Shown in pieces: positions 14,652 to 22,727 of a DNA stretch of 23,369 nucleotides. The stretch is from Ruminococcus sp. (lineage in GTDB: Bacteria > Bacillota > Clostridia > Oscillospirales > Ruminococcaceae). Every line of letters begins with the position of its first letter. The first letter of the stretch is position 1. The stretch spans positions 1 to 23,369 of the forward strand of contig JAAVHK010000100.1 in assembly GCA_014799765.1 (NCBI GenBank). Reading direction: 5' to 3'. The translations under genes and the position numbers were made by a program. Below the pieces are notes generated by a model. The model was given only the letters and a program-made list of their open reading frames with translations. It searched no databases and was not told where the DNA came from.

Positions 14652-15851
14652 TTATTCGTTTTCGATAGAATCGAATGAACCGTAGAGAGCAGGATATATA
14701 CCACATACAACAAGACCGATAATTACAGCCATGAATATAAGCAGTAAAGGCTCTACCATACTTACAAGACGTTGTACAGCGGCATCAGATTCTTCTTCAT
14801 AGTAGTCAGAAGTCTTCTCAAGAATAGAATCAAGTGCACCCGATTCCTCACCTACATAAAGAATTGAACAGAACATATTTTCAAACACTTCAGACCTTGT
14901 GATAGCATTTGAAAGTGTTTCACCCTGTTTTACCTCATCGACTACTTCAAGGAACTTTTCGTCAATGTAGGAGTTTCCGAGAACTGCCGACGCTCTTTCA
15001 AGACATTCAACCATAGGAATACCGCTTGAATAGAGTGAAGAAAGTGTACGTGCAAAACGTCCGGTATAGATTTTCGTCATAAGAGGACCAAACCCCGGAC
15101 CTTTAATAAGTAGTCGGTCTACTTTTACTCTTAAATGCGGTACTTTCAGTGCATACTGTATACCGAAGAAGAGTACTGCCACAACTGCAATGATTATATA
15201 CCACCTGTTGATGATAACATCTGAAATACCGGCAACAAATTTAGTAAGTGCGGGCATATCGTCGGGGTCTTCATACATGGCTATAAATGTAGGCATGATA
15301 AAGGCAAACAGGAATATAACAATAACTACACAAAGTATAAGAAGTATCATAGGATACATCATAGCACTTTTTACAGTATTCTTCAGCTTGCCTTCCTTGT
15401 TGTAATGGTCTGCCATACGGGTCATGATTACGTCAAGTGAACCACTGCTTTCACCTGCTCCTACCATTGAAATCAGGAAGTCCGGAAATGAGCCTGCGTG
15501 CATTTCGAGAGCAGAAGAAAAAGATTCACCTTTCTGGACATTTTCATAGATGTCCTGCCATATGGCTTTACCTTTTTCATTTTCCTGTTCTTTGGTGAGA
15601 ATGTCGATTGCCTTTACAAGTGTAAGACCGGAAGTAAGCATAGCACTCAGCTGACGACAGTTGAATGTAAGCTCTTTGGTATTGAACTTGTAAATAGATT
15701 TTGTGTTGGTTGAATCGCTTTCCTTAAAGTCTTTTACGTAGAGACCTCTTTCTTTAGCCTTTTCAAGAAATTCCTGTTCATTTTCAGCGTTCATAACGCC
15801 TTTCTGCTGTCTGCCACGTGCGTCCTGTGCGACATAGGAAAAACTCTTCAT
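14652..15851 (-). CDS. pilC: Type IV pilus inner-membrane platform protein PilC
   Basis: A 399-residue GspF-family protein at the standard length. The N-terminal MKSFSYVAQDARGRQQKG is typical of the family. Two copies of the cytoplasmic helical domain follow. The first, starting FNCRQLSAMLTSGLTLVKAI, ends near GAGESSGSLDVI; the second, starting FARTLSSLYSSGIPMVECL, ends near VGEESGALDSIL. Three membrane segments are visible: MILLILCVVIVIFLF, WYIIIAVVAVLFFG and LLLIFMAVIIGLVVCGIYPALYG. PilC is the membrane rotor that PilB and PilT act on. GGAGGTGG (15856-15863) supports the start. It opens a six-gene operon driven from 16091-16119. Confidence 0.95.
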   Translation of the reverse strand: MKSFSYVAQDARGRQQKGVMNAENEQEFLEKAKERGLYVKDFKESDSTNTKSIYKFNTKELTFNCRQLSAMLTSGLTLVKAIDILTKEQENEKGKAIWQDIYENVQKGESFSSALEMHAGSFPDFLISMVGAGESSGSLDVIMTRMADHYNKEGKLKNTVKSAMMYPMILLILCVVIVIFLFAFIMPTFIAMYEDPDDMPALTKFVAGISDVIINRWYIIIAVVAVLFFGIQYALKVPHLRVKVDRLLIKGPGFGPLMTKIYTGRFARTLSSLYSSGIPMVECLERASAVLGNSYIDEKFLEVVDEVKQGETLSNAITRSEVFENMFCSILYVGEESGALDSILEKTSDYYEEESDAAVQRLVSMVEPLLLIFMAVIIGLVVCGIYPALYGSFDSIENE

Positions 15852-16090
15852 AGAACCACCTCCGTAGATAAAAATTTATATGAAATGATATGTCACCTTA
15901 CAATCGCTTTTCTGACACAAATAATCATTTATTTTTTTTATTAATATTCAATTGTCGCTGTACTTAAAGTAATATATATTATATAAAATAACAATTATTC
16001 TACAAAAAATCAATAAATAAAGGTAACACAGATAAGCAAAATGTGAAGTGCTTACAGGCATACACTCCGCATTGTTAAACTTATACAAAT
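15852..16090 (-). promoter_or_regulatory. Long AT-rich leader of the pilC operon
   Basis: About 230 bases separate the predicted start site (about 16084) from the pilC ATG. The stretch is very AT-rich and holds no open frame with a ribosome site, no tRNA and no strong terminator. A second -10-like TATAAT sits near 15978-15983, with a poor -35 (TTGTAG, 16-base spacer) that could be a secondary promoter. No riboswitch consensus was recognised. Confidence 0.4.
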
Positions 16091-16119
16091 ATTATAACAC
16101 GTTGATTAGAGAATTGCAA
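16091..16119 (-). promoter_or_regulatory. Sigma-A promoter of the pilC operon
   Basis: TTGCAA (16114-16119), 17-base spacer, TATAAT (16091-16096), with TG one base before the -10 (extended -10). It lies in the 375-base gap between rnz and pilC. The rest of that gap on the rnz side (16120-16226) is AT-rich, with no clear terminator after rnz. Confidence 0.82.
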
Positions 16120-16226
16120 TAATTTATATCGAATTTGCAGATTTTTTTATATATTTGTGAATTGTTACAAAATTTTTTATTATTTATTTGTCATAATGAC
16201 GTTTATTAAACATCAAACCGGATATA

Positions 16227-17141
16227 TCAGAGAGTTATTTTTTCGCCGTCGTGTGAAACAGTAACTTCCGGAAAAATTTCACGGAGTGTATCGGAATATA
16301 TTTCCGGCTCAGATTCCGCCGGACTGTAATGTGTAAGCCATAGTTTTTTGACACCGGCTTCAAGAGCTATGGAACAGGCATCCTGCATAAGCATATGTCC
16401 CTTATCGTTCATGGACTGTTTTTTTGTCATATCGCCGTACATACCCTCACATATGAGCAGGTCAGAACCTCTTGCGAAATCCGTTATTTCCGGTATGGGT
16501 AATGTATCGGTAATATATGTCACAGTAACAGGCGGTCTGCTTTCCTTTACGACGTCTTCCGGTGTGAAAGTCCGTCCGTCGTCGAGAGTAACTGCCGTAC
16601 CGCTATGAAGTATTTTCCAGTACTTGACCGGAATATCAAGACTTTTTGCCTTATCGGGTGCGAATACAGGTTTTCTTGAAAGTGTAAGCTGATAGCCTAT
16701 ACAGTTTACGCTGTGTGAAAGCGGTATAGTGGAAATAGTCAGCATAGGGTCAATTTTTTCCGCTGTGAAATCCGTCGGGGTTGTATCCGGAAGAATATGT
16801 ATATTCACTTCATACGGTAACATACCGCATACGGATATTAAATTTCTTATCATTTTTTCGGCACTTTCCGGAACGTATATATCAAGAGGTTCTGTACGTG
16901 AACAGTTACCGATTGACAGAAGTAAGCCGGGAAGTCCGGTTATGTGGTCTGCGTGACTATGCGTTATCAGGATAACTTCTATACGGCTGATTTTGATTCC
17001 GTGCTGTGCAAGTGCAACCTGTGTACATTCACCGCAGTCTATAAGGACGGCTTTTCCGTTGTATTCCGTATAAAGACTTGTAAGAAATCTGTTTTTTAAC
17101 GGTAACATACCGCCTGTACCGGCAAGACATATTTCAGGCAT
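16227..17141 (-). CDS. rnz: Ribonuclease Z (tRNA 3' processing endonuclease), MBL fold
   Basis: A 304-residue metallo-beta-lactamase-fold hydrolase, matching the short form of RNase Z. The early PLKNRF (14-19) fits the conserved loop of the family, and IDCGECTQVAL follows. Zinc ligands are in HSHADH (61-66), His143, Asp212 and His271 in LTHYSP. The CEGMYGD segment (231-237) and His249 also fit. RNase Z removes the 3' trailer from tRNA precursors, which matters for tRNAs that lack an encoded CCA. It has its own promoter (17182-17210) and an AAAGGAG site before the ATG, so it is functionally separate from the pilus genes. A broader phosphodiesterase role is possible but less likely. Confidence 0.85.
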   Translation of the reverse strand: MPEICLAGTGGMLPLKNRFLTSLYTEYNGKAVLIDCGECTQVALAQHGIKISRIEVILITHSHADHITGLPGLLLSIGNCSRTEPLDIYVPESAEKMIRNLISVCGMLPYEVNIHILPDTTPTDFTAEKIDPMLTISTIPLSHSVNCIGYQLTLSRKPVFAPDKAKSLDIPVKYWKILHSGTAVTLDDGRTFTPEDVVKESRPPVTVTYITDTLPIPEITDFARGSDLLICEGMYGDMTKKQSMNDKGHMLMQDACSIALEAGVKKLWLTHYSPAESEPEIYSDTLREIFPEVTVSHDGEKITL

Positions 17142-17181
17142 ATTTATTCTCCTTTCGTTCTGAAAAAATTAATACTTATTA

Positions 17182-17210
17182 ATTATATCATATTTATTAA
17201 TAAAAATCAA
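17182..17210 (-). promoter_or_regulatory. Sigma-A promoter of rnz
   Basis: TTGATT (17205-17210), 17-base spacer, TATAAT (17182-17187), with TGA before the -10 (extended -10). The leader is about 35 bases. Confidence 0.75.
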
Positions 17211-17239
17211 TATAAAAATTCATAAATCTGTCACAAAAC

Positions 17240-17266
17240 AAAAACGACTGTTTAAAAAAACAGTCG
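17240..17266 (-). terminator. Intrinsic terminator of the CAP-dockerin gene
   Basis: A nine-base-pair perfect stem, CGACTGTTT/AAACAGTCG (17245-17266), with a four-base loop and five Ts on the minus strand (17240-17244). Confidence 0.88.
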
Positions 17267-17287
17267 CTTATTTTGTTTGAAAATATA

Positions 17288-18154
17288 TTACTGTTTGCCG
17301 AGAATTGTACGGAGTGCAACACCGACATCAAGCTGAAGTTTCGGAATTTCGCCGAGAATATACATTCTCAGAAATTCAACGTCCAGAGCAGTTACCGCAC
17401 CGTCAACGACTATATCAGCACTTGCAATCTGGTCTGTATTAAGTCTTTCTTCGCCGTTGAGGTATCTTTCAAGAAGAACAACGTCAAATATATCAACTAT
17501 ACCATCGCCATTGATATCACCGTTTGAGACTGGTGTTATATGAAGACCGGCAGGGTCATAAACAAGATTAGTATCTCTGAAAATAGGGAACTCTTCCATA
17601 ATTTTCGGGTCATTGTTCTGTATGCCCTCGTATATATCGTCAGGAAGTCTTATAAACATCTGTTCCCAGTACCAGCCGTGGTCACTGTTAGGGTCATAAG
17701 CAACACCGGCACTCATATACTGCATATCAGGATTCATCATAGCTGCCCAGTGTTTAGGGGAGTTCTGCCACTGCATGAAAGTAGCTTCCACTGTATCCAT
17801 ACCGTTTGCGAGATTTTCAGAAGCATACTCCCATGGAATAAGATTATCATTTATTACGGTATCAAAATTTTCTTCATTATCGTCCCATGACGGTCTTTTA
17901 TGACTGAACTGGAATATTGATTCTCTTGCACGTATCTGTGAGGAATCATTAAGAAAACTGATTGTAAGTAATGGTTTAAGACCGGCATCAACTCTGGCAT
18001 TGTTTACAAGTATCATAAGTTCATTAGCCATTTCCTTATAATCCGGTTCGATACTTCCCGAAGACGTAACCGGCACGCTTGCACATACAGCCGATACCAT
18101 CATTGCAACGAACGTTGAAATTATTCTTTTAGTATAATTTAATTTAGCTTTCAT
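17288..18154 (-). CDS. Secreted CAP/SCP-domain protein with type I dockerin
   Basis: A 288-residue exported protein: basic N-terminus, a hydrophobic signal segment (about 10-29) with a VCAS-type exit, a CAP (SCP/PR-1) domain (about 40-170), a linker, and a dockerin (about 212-270). The CAP pocket has His85 in FSHKR and Glu113 in SENLANG, plus the family's SPKHWAAMMNP segment. The dockerin's first calcium loop is canonical (DINGDGIVD). The second, ADIVVDG, has valine where asparagine usually sits and may bind calcium weakly. Dockerins attach enzymes to cohesins on cellulosome scaffolds, so this protein should be displayed on the cell surface or cellulosome. CAP function in bacteria is unsettled. 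The start is the ATG at 18152-18154, with GGAGG 8 bases upstream; a GTG three codons earlier overlaps the ribosome site and is rejected. Confidence 0.9.
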   Translation of the reverse strand: MKAKLNYTKRIISTFVAMMVSAVCASVPVTSSGSIEPDYKEMANELMILVNNARVDAGLKPLLTISFLNDSSQIRARESIFQFSHKRPSWDDNEENFDTVINDNLIPWEYASENLANGMDTVEATFMQWQNSPKHWAAMMNPDMQYMSAGVAYDPNSDHGWYWEQMFIRLPDDIYEGIQNNDPKIMEEFPIFRDTNLVYDPAGLHITPVSNGDINGDGIVDIFDVVLLERYLNGEERLNTDQIASADIVVDGAVTALDVEFLRMYILGEIPKLQLDVGVALRTILGKQ

Positions 18155-18191
18155 AAAACGCACCTCCGAAACTGATTTTTAAGTTGTCTAT

Positions 18192-18220
18192 ATTATACTG
18201 TGTTTTCACTTAAAAGTAAA
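18192..18220 (-). promoter_or_regulatory. Promoter of the CAP-dockerin gene
   Basis: TTTACT (18215-18220), 17-base spacer, TATAAT (18192-18197) on the minus strand. It gives a leader of about 30 bases. The -35 matches consensus less well than those of the pilus genes. Confidence 0.65.
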
Positions 18221-18347
18221 GTACTTTTTTTGAAGTTTGGTAATTTTTGACAAGGAATTTCGGCATTTTGCACAAACAAAAAAATACAGATAGTATAATA
18301 TATTTTGTCTTATCCGATATTTTATAAAAATTCCGCATAAAATCAAC

Positions 18348-18380
18348 AAAAAACCGGACAGCCATTTACAGACCGTCCGG
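18348..18380 (-). terminator. Intrinsic terminator of the HTH-cupin-synthetase gene
   Basis: On the minus strand CCGGACGGTC pairs with GGCTGTCCGG (ten pairs, two G-U) around a 7-base loop and is followed by six Ts (18348-18353). It lies 17 bases after the stop codon. Confidence 0.9.
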
Positions 18381-18397
18381 AATATATATTAAATTAA

Positions 18398-20704
18398 TCA
18401 GCCTTTTAATTCAACACGTCTTATTTTTCCGCTGATAGTTTTCGGGAGTTCGTCTCTGAACTCAACTATACGAGGATATTTATAAGGAGCAGTATGTTTC
18501 TTTACATAGTTCTGAATTTCCTTTTTAAGTTCGTCCGTTCCGACAGTACCCTTTGTGAGTACGATAGAAGCCTTGACAACCTGTCCACGAACCGGGTCAG
18601 GAGCGGCACTTACACCTACTTCAACGACATATGGCAATTCCATGATAACGCTTTCAATTTCAAAAGGTCCTATTCTGTAGCCGGAAGATTTTATAACATC
18701 ATCGACACGTCCTACGTACCAGAAATAACCGTCTTCGTCACGCCATGCTGTATCGCCTGTGTGATACATACTGTCATACCATACTTCTTTGGTTTTTTCA
18801 GCGTCACGGTAGTATTCCATGAACAGTCCACACGGAGCTTTTTCGCCGACTTTTATTACGATTTCACCGGTCTCGCCGGTCTTTACGCTGTTGCCGTCAG
18901 GGTCAACAATGTCGATATCATAGAGAACACTCGGCTTTCCCATTGAACCAGGTTTAGCGGTCATGCCGACAAAATTTCCGATAACAAGAGTAGTTTCGGT
19001 TTGTCCGAAGCCCTCCATAAGTTTTATACCGGTAGCCTTTAAGAACTGGTTATATACTTCCGGATTGAGTGCTTCACCGGCGACGGTAGCGTACTTTACT
19101 GACGACAGGTCAAATTTTGAAAGGTCTTCTTTTATGAAGAATCTGTACATTGTAGGCGGTGCACAGAAAGTAGTTATATTATACTTCTTGAAAAGCGGAA
19201 GTATTTTATTTGCGTCAAATCTGTTGAAATCGTAAACGAATATACAGGTTTCGCTCATCCACTGACCGTATAATTTACCCCATAAAGCCTTACCCCAGCC
19301 GGTATCGGAAATTGTAAGGTGTATGCCGTCAGGGTCAACGTTATGCCAGTAACGTGCAGTAATGAAATGTCCGAGTGCGTACTTATGACTATGCATGGCG
19401 ATTTTAGGATAACCAGTAGTACCGGAAGTAAAGAACATAAGCATAGGTTCGCTACCACATGAAAGTAAATCAGGGTCTGTAGGACGTTCAAAGACATCAC
19501 TGAACGAATACATTTCCTTGTCGAAAGAAGCCCAGCCCTCACGGTCACCATTGGCGACAATTTTCAATATATCCATACCGCACTCTTCAATAGCGAGTTC
19601 AGCCTGATATCCGGCATCATTTTCGGCGGTACATACTATAGCTTTAACGTCGGCAGCCTTGAAACGATATGTGAAATCATGCTGTACAAGCTGATGTGTA
19701 GCCGGAATTACAATAGCTCCGATTTTATGAAGTGCTATTATCGAGAACCAGAACTGATAATGTCTTTTCAGTACCAGCATTACAGTATCGCCTTTCTTAA
19801 TGCCTTTCGACAGGAAGTAATTAGCTGTCATATTGGAATATTTTTTCATTTCCGCAAATGTGAATCTTTTTTCTTCCATATCGTCGGAAACATATATCAA
19901 TGCTGTTTTATCGGGCGTTTTTTCGGCGAGTTTGTCCACAATATCGAAACCGAAGTTGAAAGTCTCCTCATTGGTGAACGTTATCTTACTTAACGCACCG
20001 TTTTCGTCAGTTTCGGTCTTTACGAACTTATCAATAACAGGATTCTGAACATTTGCGAGGTCAAAATTAGTAACTCCGGGGAGTATAACAGGGTCAAGAT
20101 TCTGTAAAGCATTATGTGGCTGATTTACTCCGAATACTACCGCATAGAATTTACAGTCCTTACCACCTACTGCCCATTCGTCGTGAGGCTCACCGCTGTC
20201 GTAGTAAATGGAATCGCCTTCGTTAAGGATTTCTTCATTGTCACCTATTCTTACTTTCAGTTGACCGCTTACTACAATATCGAGTTCCTGACCTTCATGT
20301 GTGTGTGGGTGCGGTACTCTGTACTGTTCGTCAACGTATGGGATAGTAACAAGAAATGGTTCACCGATTTTGTTTCTGAAATTAGGGGCAAGTCGCATAT
20401 ATGAAAGACCTTTACGGCGTATAATCGGCAGACCGCCTCCCCTGCGTGTTATATCGTAACTGTATATTTTCGGGCTTTCACCTTCCATAAGGTCAGTGAT
20501 TTCAACGCCTGTAGCGTTGGCGAATTTATAGATAAATGTGAAGCTGAAATCTTTCGCCCCACCCTCATAGGCGAGGTACTCATATACGGAAACACCTGTT
20601 TTTTCAGCCATTTCTTCGGAAGTCAGACCTACTGACTCACGAACGGCTTTAATACGTTGTGCTACCTCTCTTATCTTAAATTCGGGATTGATGGAATTGC
20701 TCAC
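18398..20704 (-). CDS. XRE helix-turn-helix / cupin / acyl-CoA synthetase fusion
   Basis: A 768-residue three-module protein. Residues 14-73 form an XRE-type DNA-binding helix-turn-helix. About 115-193 is a cupin with metal ligands in HPHTHEGQELD and a later EPHDEW. From about 225 on it is a complete AMP-forming acyl-CoA synthetase of the medium-chain (ACSM-like) class: FTSGTTGYPK (425-434), GFGQTE (565-570), YHTGD (647-651), the GR-x-D hinge (665-668) and catalytic Lys760 in TISGKIRR. It would activate a carboxylic acid to its CoA ester; the substrate is unknown. HTH-cupin proteins are usually stand-alone regulators. The start is the GTG at 20702-20704, preceded by AAAGGAG (20715-20721). The frame continues upstream to 20764, but those codons lie between the promoter and the ribosome site. 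Confidence 0.9.
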   Translation of the reverse strand: MSNSINPEFKIREVAQRIKAVRESVGLTSEEMAEKTGVSVYEYLAYEGGAKDFSFTFIYKFANATGVEITDLMEGESPKIYSYDITRRGGGLPIIRRKGLSYMRLAPNFRNKIGEPFLVTIPYVDEQYRVPHPHTHEGQELDIVVSGQLKVRIGDNEEILNEGDSIYYDSGEPHDEWAVGGKDCKFYAVVFGVNQPHNALQNLDPVILPGVTNFDLANVQNPVIDKFVKTETDENGALSKITFTNEETFNFGFDIVDKLAEKTPDKTALIYVSDDMEEKRFTFAEMKKYSNMTANYFLSKGIKKGDTVMLVLKRHYQFWFSIIALHKIGAIVIPATHQLVQHDFTYRFKAADVKAIVCTAENDAGYQAELAIEECGMDILKIVANGDREGWASFDKEMYSFSDVFERPTDPDLLSCGSEPMLMFFTSGTTGYPKIAMHSHKYALGHFITARYWHNVDPDGIHLTISDTGWGKALWGKLYGQWMSETCIFVYDFNRFDANKILPLFKKYNITTFCAPPTMYRFFIKEDLSKFDLSSVKYATVAGEALNPEVYNQFLKATGIKLMEGFGQTETTLVIGNFVGMTAKPGSMGKPSVLYDIDIVDPDGNSVKTGETGEIVIKVGEKAPCGLFMEYYRDAEKTKEVWYDSMYHTGDTAWRDEDGYFWYVGRVDDVIKSSGYRIGPFEIESVIMELPYVVEVGVSAAPDPVRGQVVKASIVLTKGTVGTDELKKEIQNYVKKHTAPYKYPRIVEFRDELPKTISGKIRRVELKG

Positions 20705-20835
20705 AGTCAGCCTGCTCCTTTCTTTTAAAATAATCGTATTAATCATGTACCTGATAGTCGGCACTTATCAAATTATACCATTAATATTTTAATTTGTCAA
20801 TAGATTATAGTTATTTTTTTACAGGCTGACTGTGA
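20701..20835. repeat. 14-bp inverted repeat bracketing the synthetase promoter
   Basis: TCACAGTCAGCCTG (20701-20714) and its exact reverse complement (20822-20835) are 107 bases apart. The left arm contains the GTG start codon (20702-20704) and touches the ribosome site (20715-20721). The right arm lies 13 bases after the asnB stop. The promoter at 20772-20800 is between them, so only transcripts entering from asnB carry both arms. Confidence 0.85.
20772..20800 (-). promoter_or_regulatory. Consensus sigma-A promoter of the HTH-cupin-synthetase gene
   Basis: TTGACA (20795-20800), 17-base spacer, TATAAT (20772-20777). The predicted start near 20765 gives a leader of about 60 bases. Confidence 0.9.
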
Positions 20836-20848
20836 AAATTTTTCCGTA

Positions 20849-22666
20849 TCAGATGAGTTTTATGTTATAGCATTTCAACCAGTGGTCAAGTTGCAGGAAA
20901 AACGCTATAGTCTGTGGCAGATTCATTAACTGACCGTACCATTGTACGTAATCTTCATGACGTGTCAGTTTTTCAAGTTCCTCACGCTTTACGAGGTCAA
21001 ATAAAATATTGTCTTTTTCTTCGAGGATGGCTTTTAATTTATCGGTCACAGCTTCGAGGAATGCCGGATTATGTGTTTTCGGATACGGTGACTTCTTACG
21101 CCACAAAACTTTATCCGGTAACCACTCTTTCATAGCTTCACGGAGTAAACCTTTTTCCCTGCCCTGATAGTCCTTGTATTCCCACGGAACATTATATAAA
21201 TACTCTGCTATCCTGTAATCGCAGAACGGTACACGGACTTCAAGACCGCTGTACATACTCATTCTGTCCTTACGGTCAAGAAGTGTCTGCATAAACCAGT
21301 CAAAATTTAATTGTGTCATCTCACGCATACGATATTCAAGCGGACTGTCTGACGGTAATTTCATAGCATAGTCGGCAGTATTCCGGTACGCACTATAGAC
21401 ATATTCTTCAGCATTTATTTTTTCCGAATAATATTCACTCAGGAAATTTTTCCTGTATGCCGTACTCTGAGCCCATGGAAAACCATCTGTCATACGTATA
21501 TCCTTATCCCTGTACCACGGATAACCGCCGAAAATTTCGTCAGCACACTCACCCGATAACGCTACTGTACCGTATTTCTTTATCTCACGACAGAATATAA
21601 GTAATGATGCGTCAACATCTGCCATTCCCGGAAGTCCTCTCGCTTCCGTAGCATCGTACAAGGCGTTTACCAGCTCCGGAGTATCTACAACCGTCCAGTG
21701 ATGATTAGTACCGAGGTAATCCGCCATACATTGAATGTATTCAGGGTCACTGTCCGGCTGGAAATGGCTTTTCTGAAAATATTTATCATTGTCACGGTAG
21801 TCTATTGAAAATGTATCGAGAATTTTTCCGTGTTTTTTCATTTCCGTACTCGCTACCGAAGATATAAGACTTGAATCAAGTCCGCCGGATAAAAAAGTAC
21901 ATACCGGAACATCTGAAACAAGCTGTCGGCGTATCGAATCAAGTACAAGTTCACGGACGTGTTCTGTTGTCTGCTCAAACGTTTCATGAAGTTCATATGC
22001 TTTAAGTCTCCAGTACTGGTGTAACTCCAGTCCGTCCGCCGTATAGTATCCGCACCAACCGGCTTTTACTTCTTTTATACCTCTTATCACTCCGCATGAC
22101 GCCGTTCGCCCTGGGGACATTAAAATTAATTCCGATACCCCTTGTGTGTCTATCTCGTGTGGTACATCGGGGTGTTGCAGAAGTGCCGGTATCTCCGAAG
22201 CAAAAATAAATTTATTGTCGTTCATGTAGTAGAAAAAAGGCTTTACACCTATTCTGTCACGAGCCATGAAAAGTCTGTGTTTGTGTTCGTCGTATACCGC
22301 AAAGGCATATATACCGTTAAACCTATCAAGACACTTTTCACCCCATTTTACGAAACTTTTCAACACTACTTCCGTATCGGAATGCGTATCAAATTCAAAT
22401 TCTTTTTCAAGTTCCTTACGGATTTCAGCGGTGTTATAGAGTTCTCCGTTATAGACTATCGTGTATTTTCCGTATGACATAGGCTGTCTGCCGTTCTGGA
22501 CGTCTATTACCGCAAGTCTTGTATGAATCAGGGCGGATTCTTTAGTAAGTACAATGCCCCTCTGGTCAGGACCTCTGCGGAGAAGTGCGTGTTGCATATT
22601 CTCGTAGATTTTCATATCTTCACGCATATCTTCATTAAAGCTGATAGCTCCGGCGATTCCGCACAT
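20849..22666 (-). CDS. asnB: Glutamine-hydrolysing asparagine synthetase AsnB
   Basis: A 605-residue two-domain amidotransferase of normal length. The N-terminal glutaminase domain has the nucleophile Cys2 (MCGIAG), RRGPD (30-34), YNGELYN (72-78) and SDTEV (96-100). The synthetase domain has the ATP pyrophosphatase loop SGGLDSS (260-266) and the LSGECADEIFGGYPWY segment. It makes asparagine from aspartate, glutamine and ATP in the cytoplasm. AAAGGAGG (22676-22683) precedes the ATG. A TATAAT lies at 22697-22702, but the matching -35 (TATCAA) is poor, so its promoter may need an activator or lie further upstream. No terminator is seen after the gene, so read-through into the synthetase is likely. 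It shows no link to the pilus genes. Confidence 0.95.
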   Translation of the reverse strand: MCGIAGAISFNEDMREDMKIYENMQHALLRRGPDQRGIVLTKESALIHTRLAVIDVQNGRQPMSYGKYTIVYNGELYNTAEIRKELEKEFEFDTHSDTEVVLKSFVKWGEKCLDRFNGIYAFAVYDEHKHRLFMARDRIGVKPFFYYMNDNKFIFASEIPALLQHPDVPHEIDTQGVSELILMSPGRTASCGVIRGIKEVKAGWCGYYTADGLELHQYWRLKAYELHETFEQTTEHVRELVLDSIRRQLVSDVPVCTFLSGGLDSSLISSVASTEMKKHGKILDTFSIDYRDNDKYFQKSHFQPDSDPEYIQCMADYLGTNHHWTVVDTPELVNALYDATEARGLPGMADVDASLLIFCREIKKYGTVALSGECADEIFGGYPWYRDKDIRMTDGFPWAQSTAYRKNFLSEYYSEKINAEEYVYSAYRNTADYAMKLPSDSPLEYRMREMTQLNFDWFMQTLLDRKDRMSMYSGLEVRVPFCDYRIAEYLYNVPWEYKDYQGREKGLLREAMKEWLPDKVLWRKKSPYPKTHNPAFLEAVTDKLKAILEEKDNILFDLVKREELEKLTRHEDYVQWYGQLMNLPQTIAFFLQLDHWLKCYNIKLI

Positions 22667-22727
22667 AAAAAAACAACCTCCTTTAGTGGTTTGTATATTA
22701 TATGCGGTACGCCGTTTTTTTGATACA

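Noticed and set aside
20705..20764. Upstream start at 20764 for the HTH-cupin-synthetase
   Set aside because: The frame is open, but those codons lie at the predicted transcript start and before the AAAGGAG site, so the GTG at 20704 is preferred.
22703..22727. Terminator for hsdS from the short CGG/CCG repeat next to a T run
   Set aside because: The stem has only three strong pairs, and the T run lies on the wrong side for the minus-strand gene.
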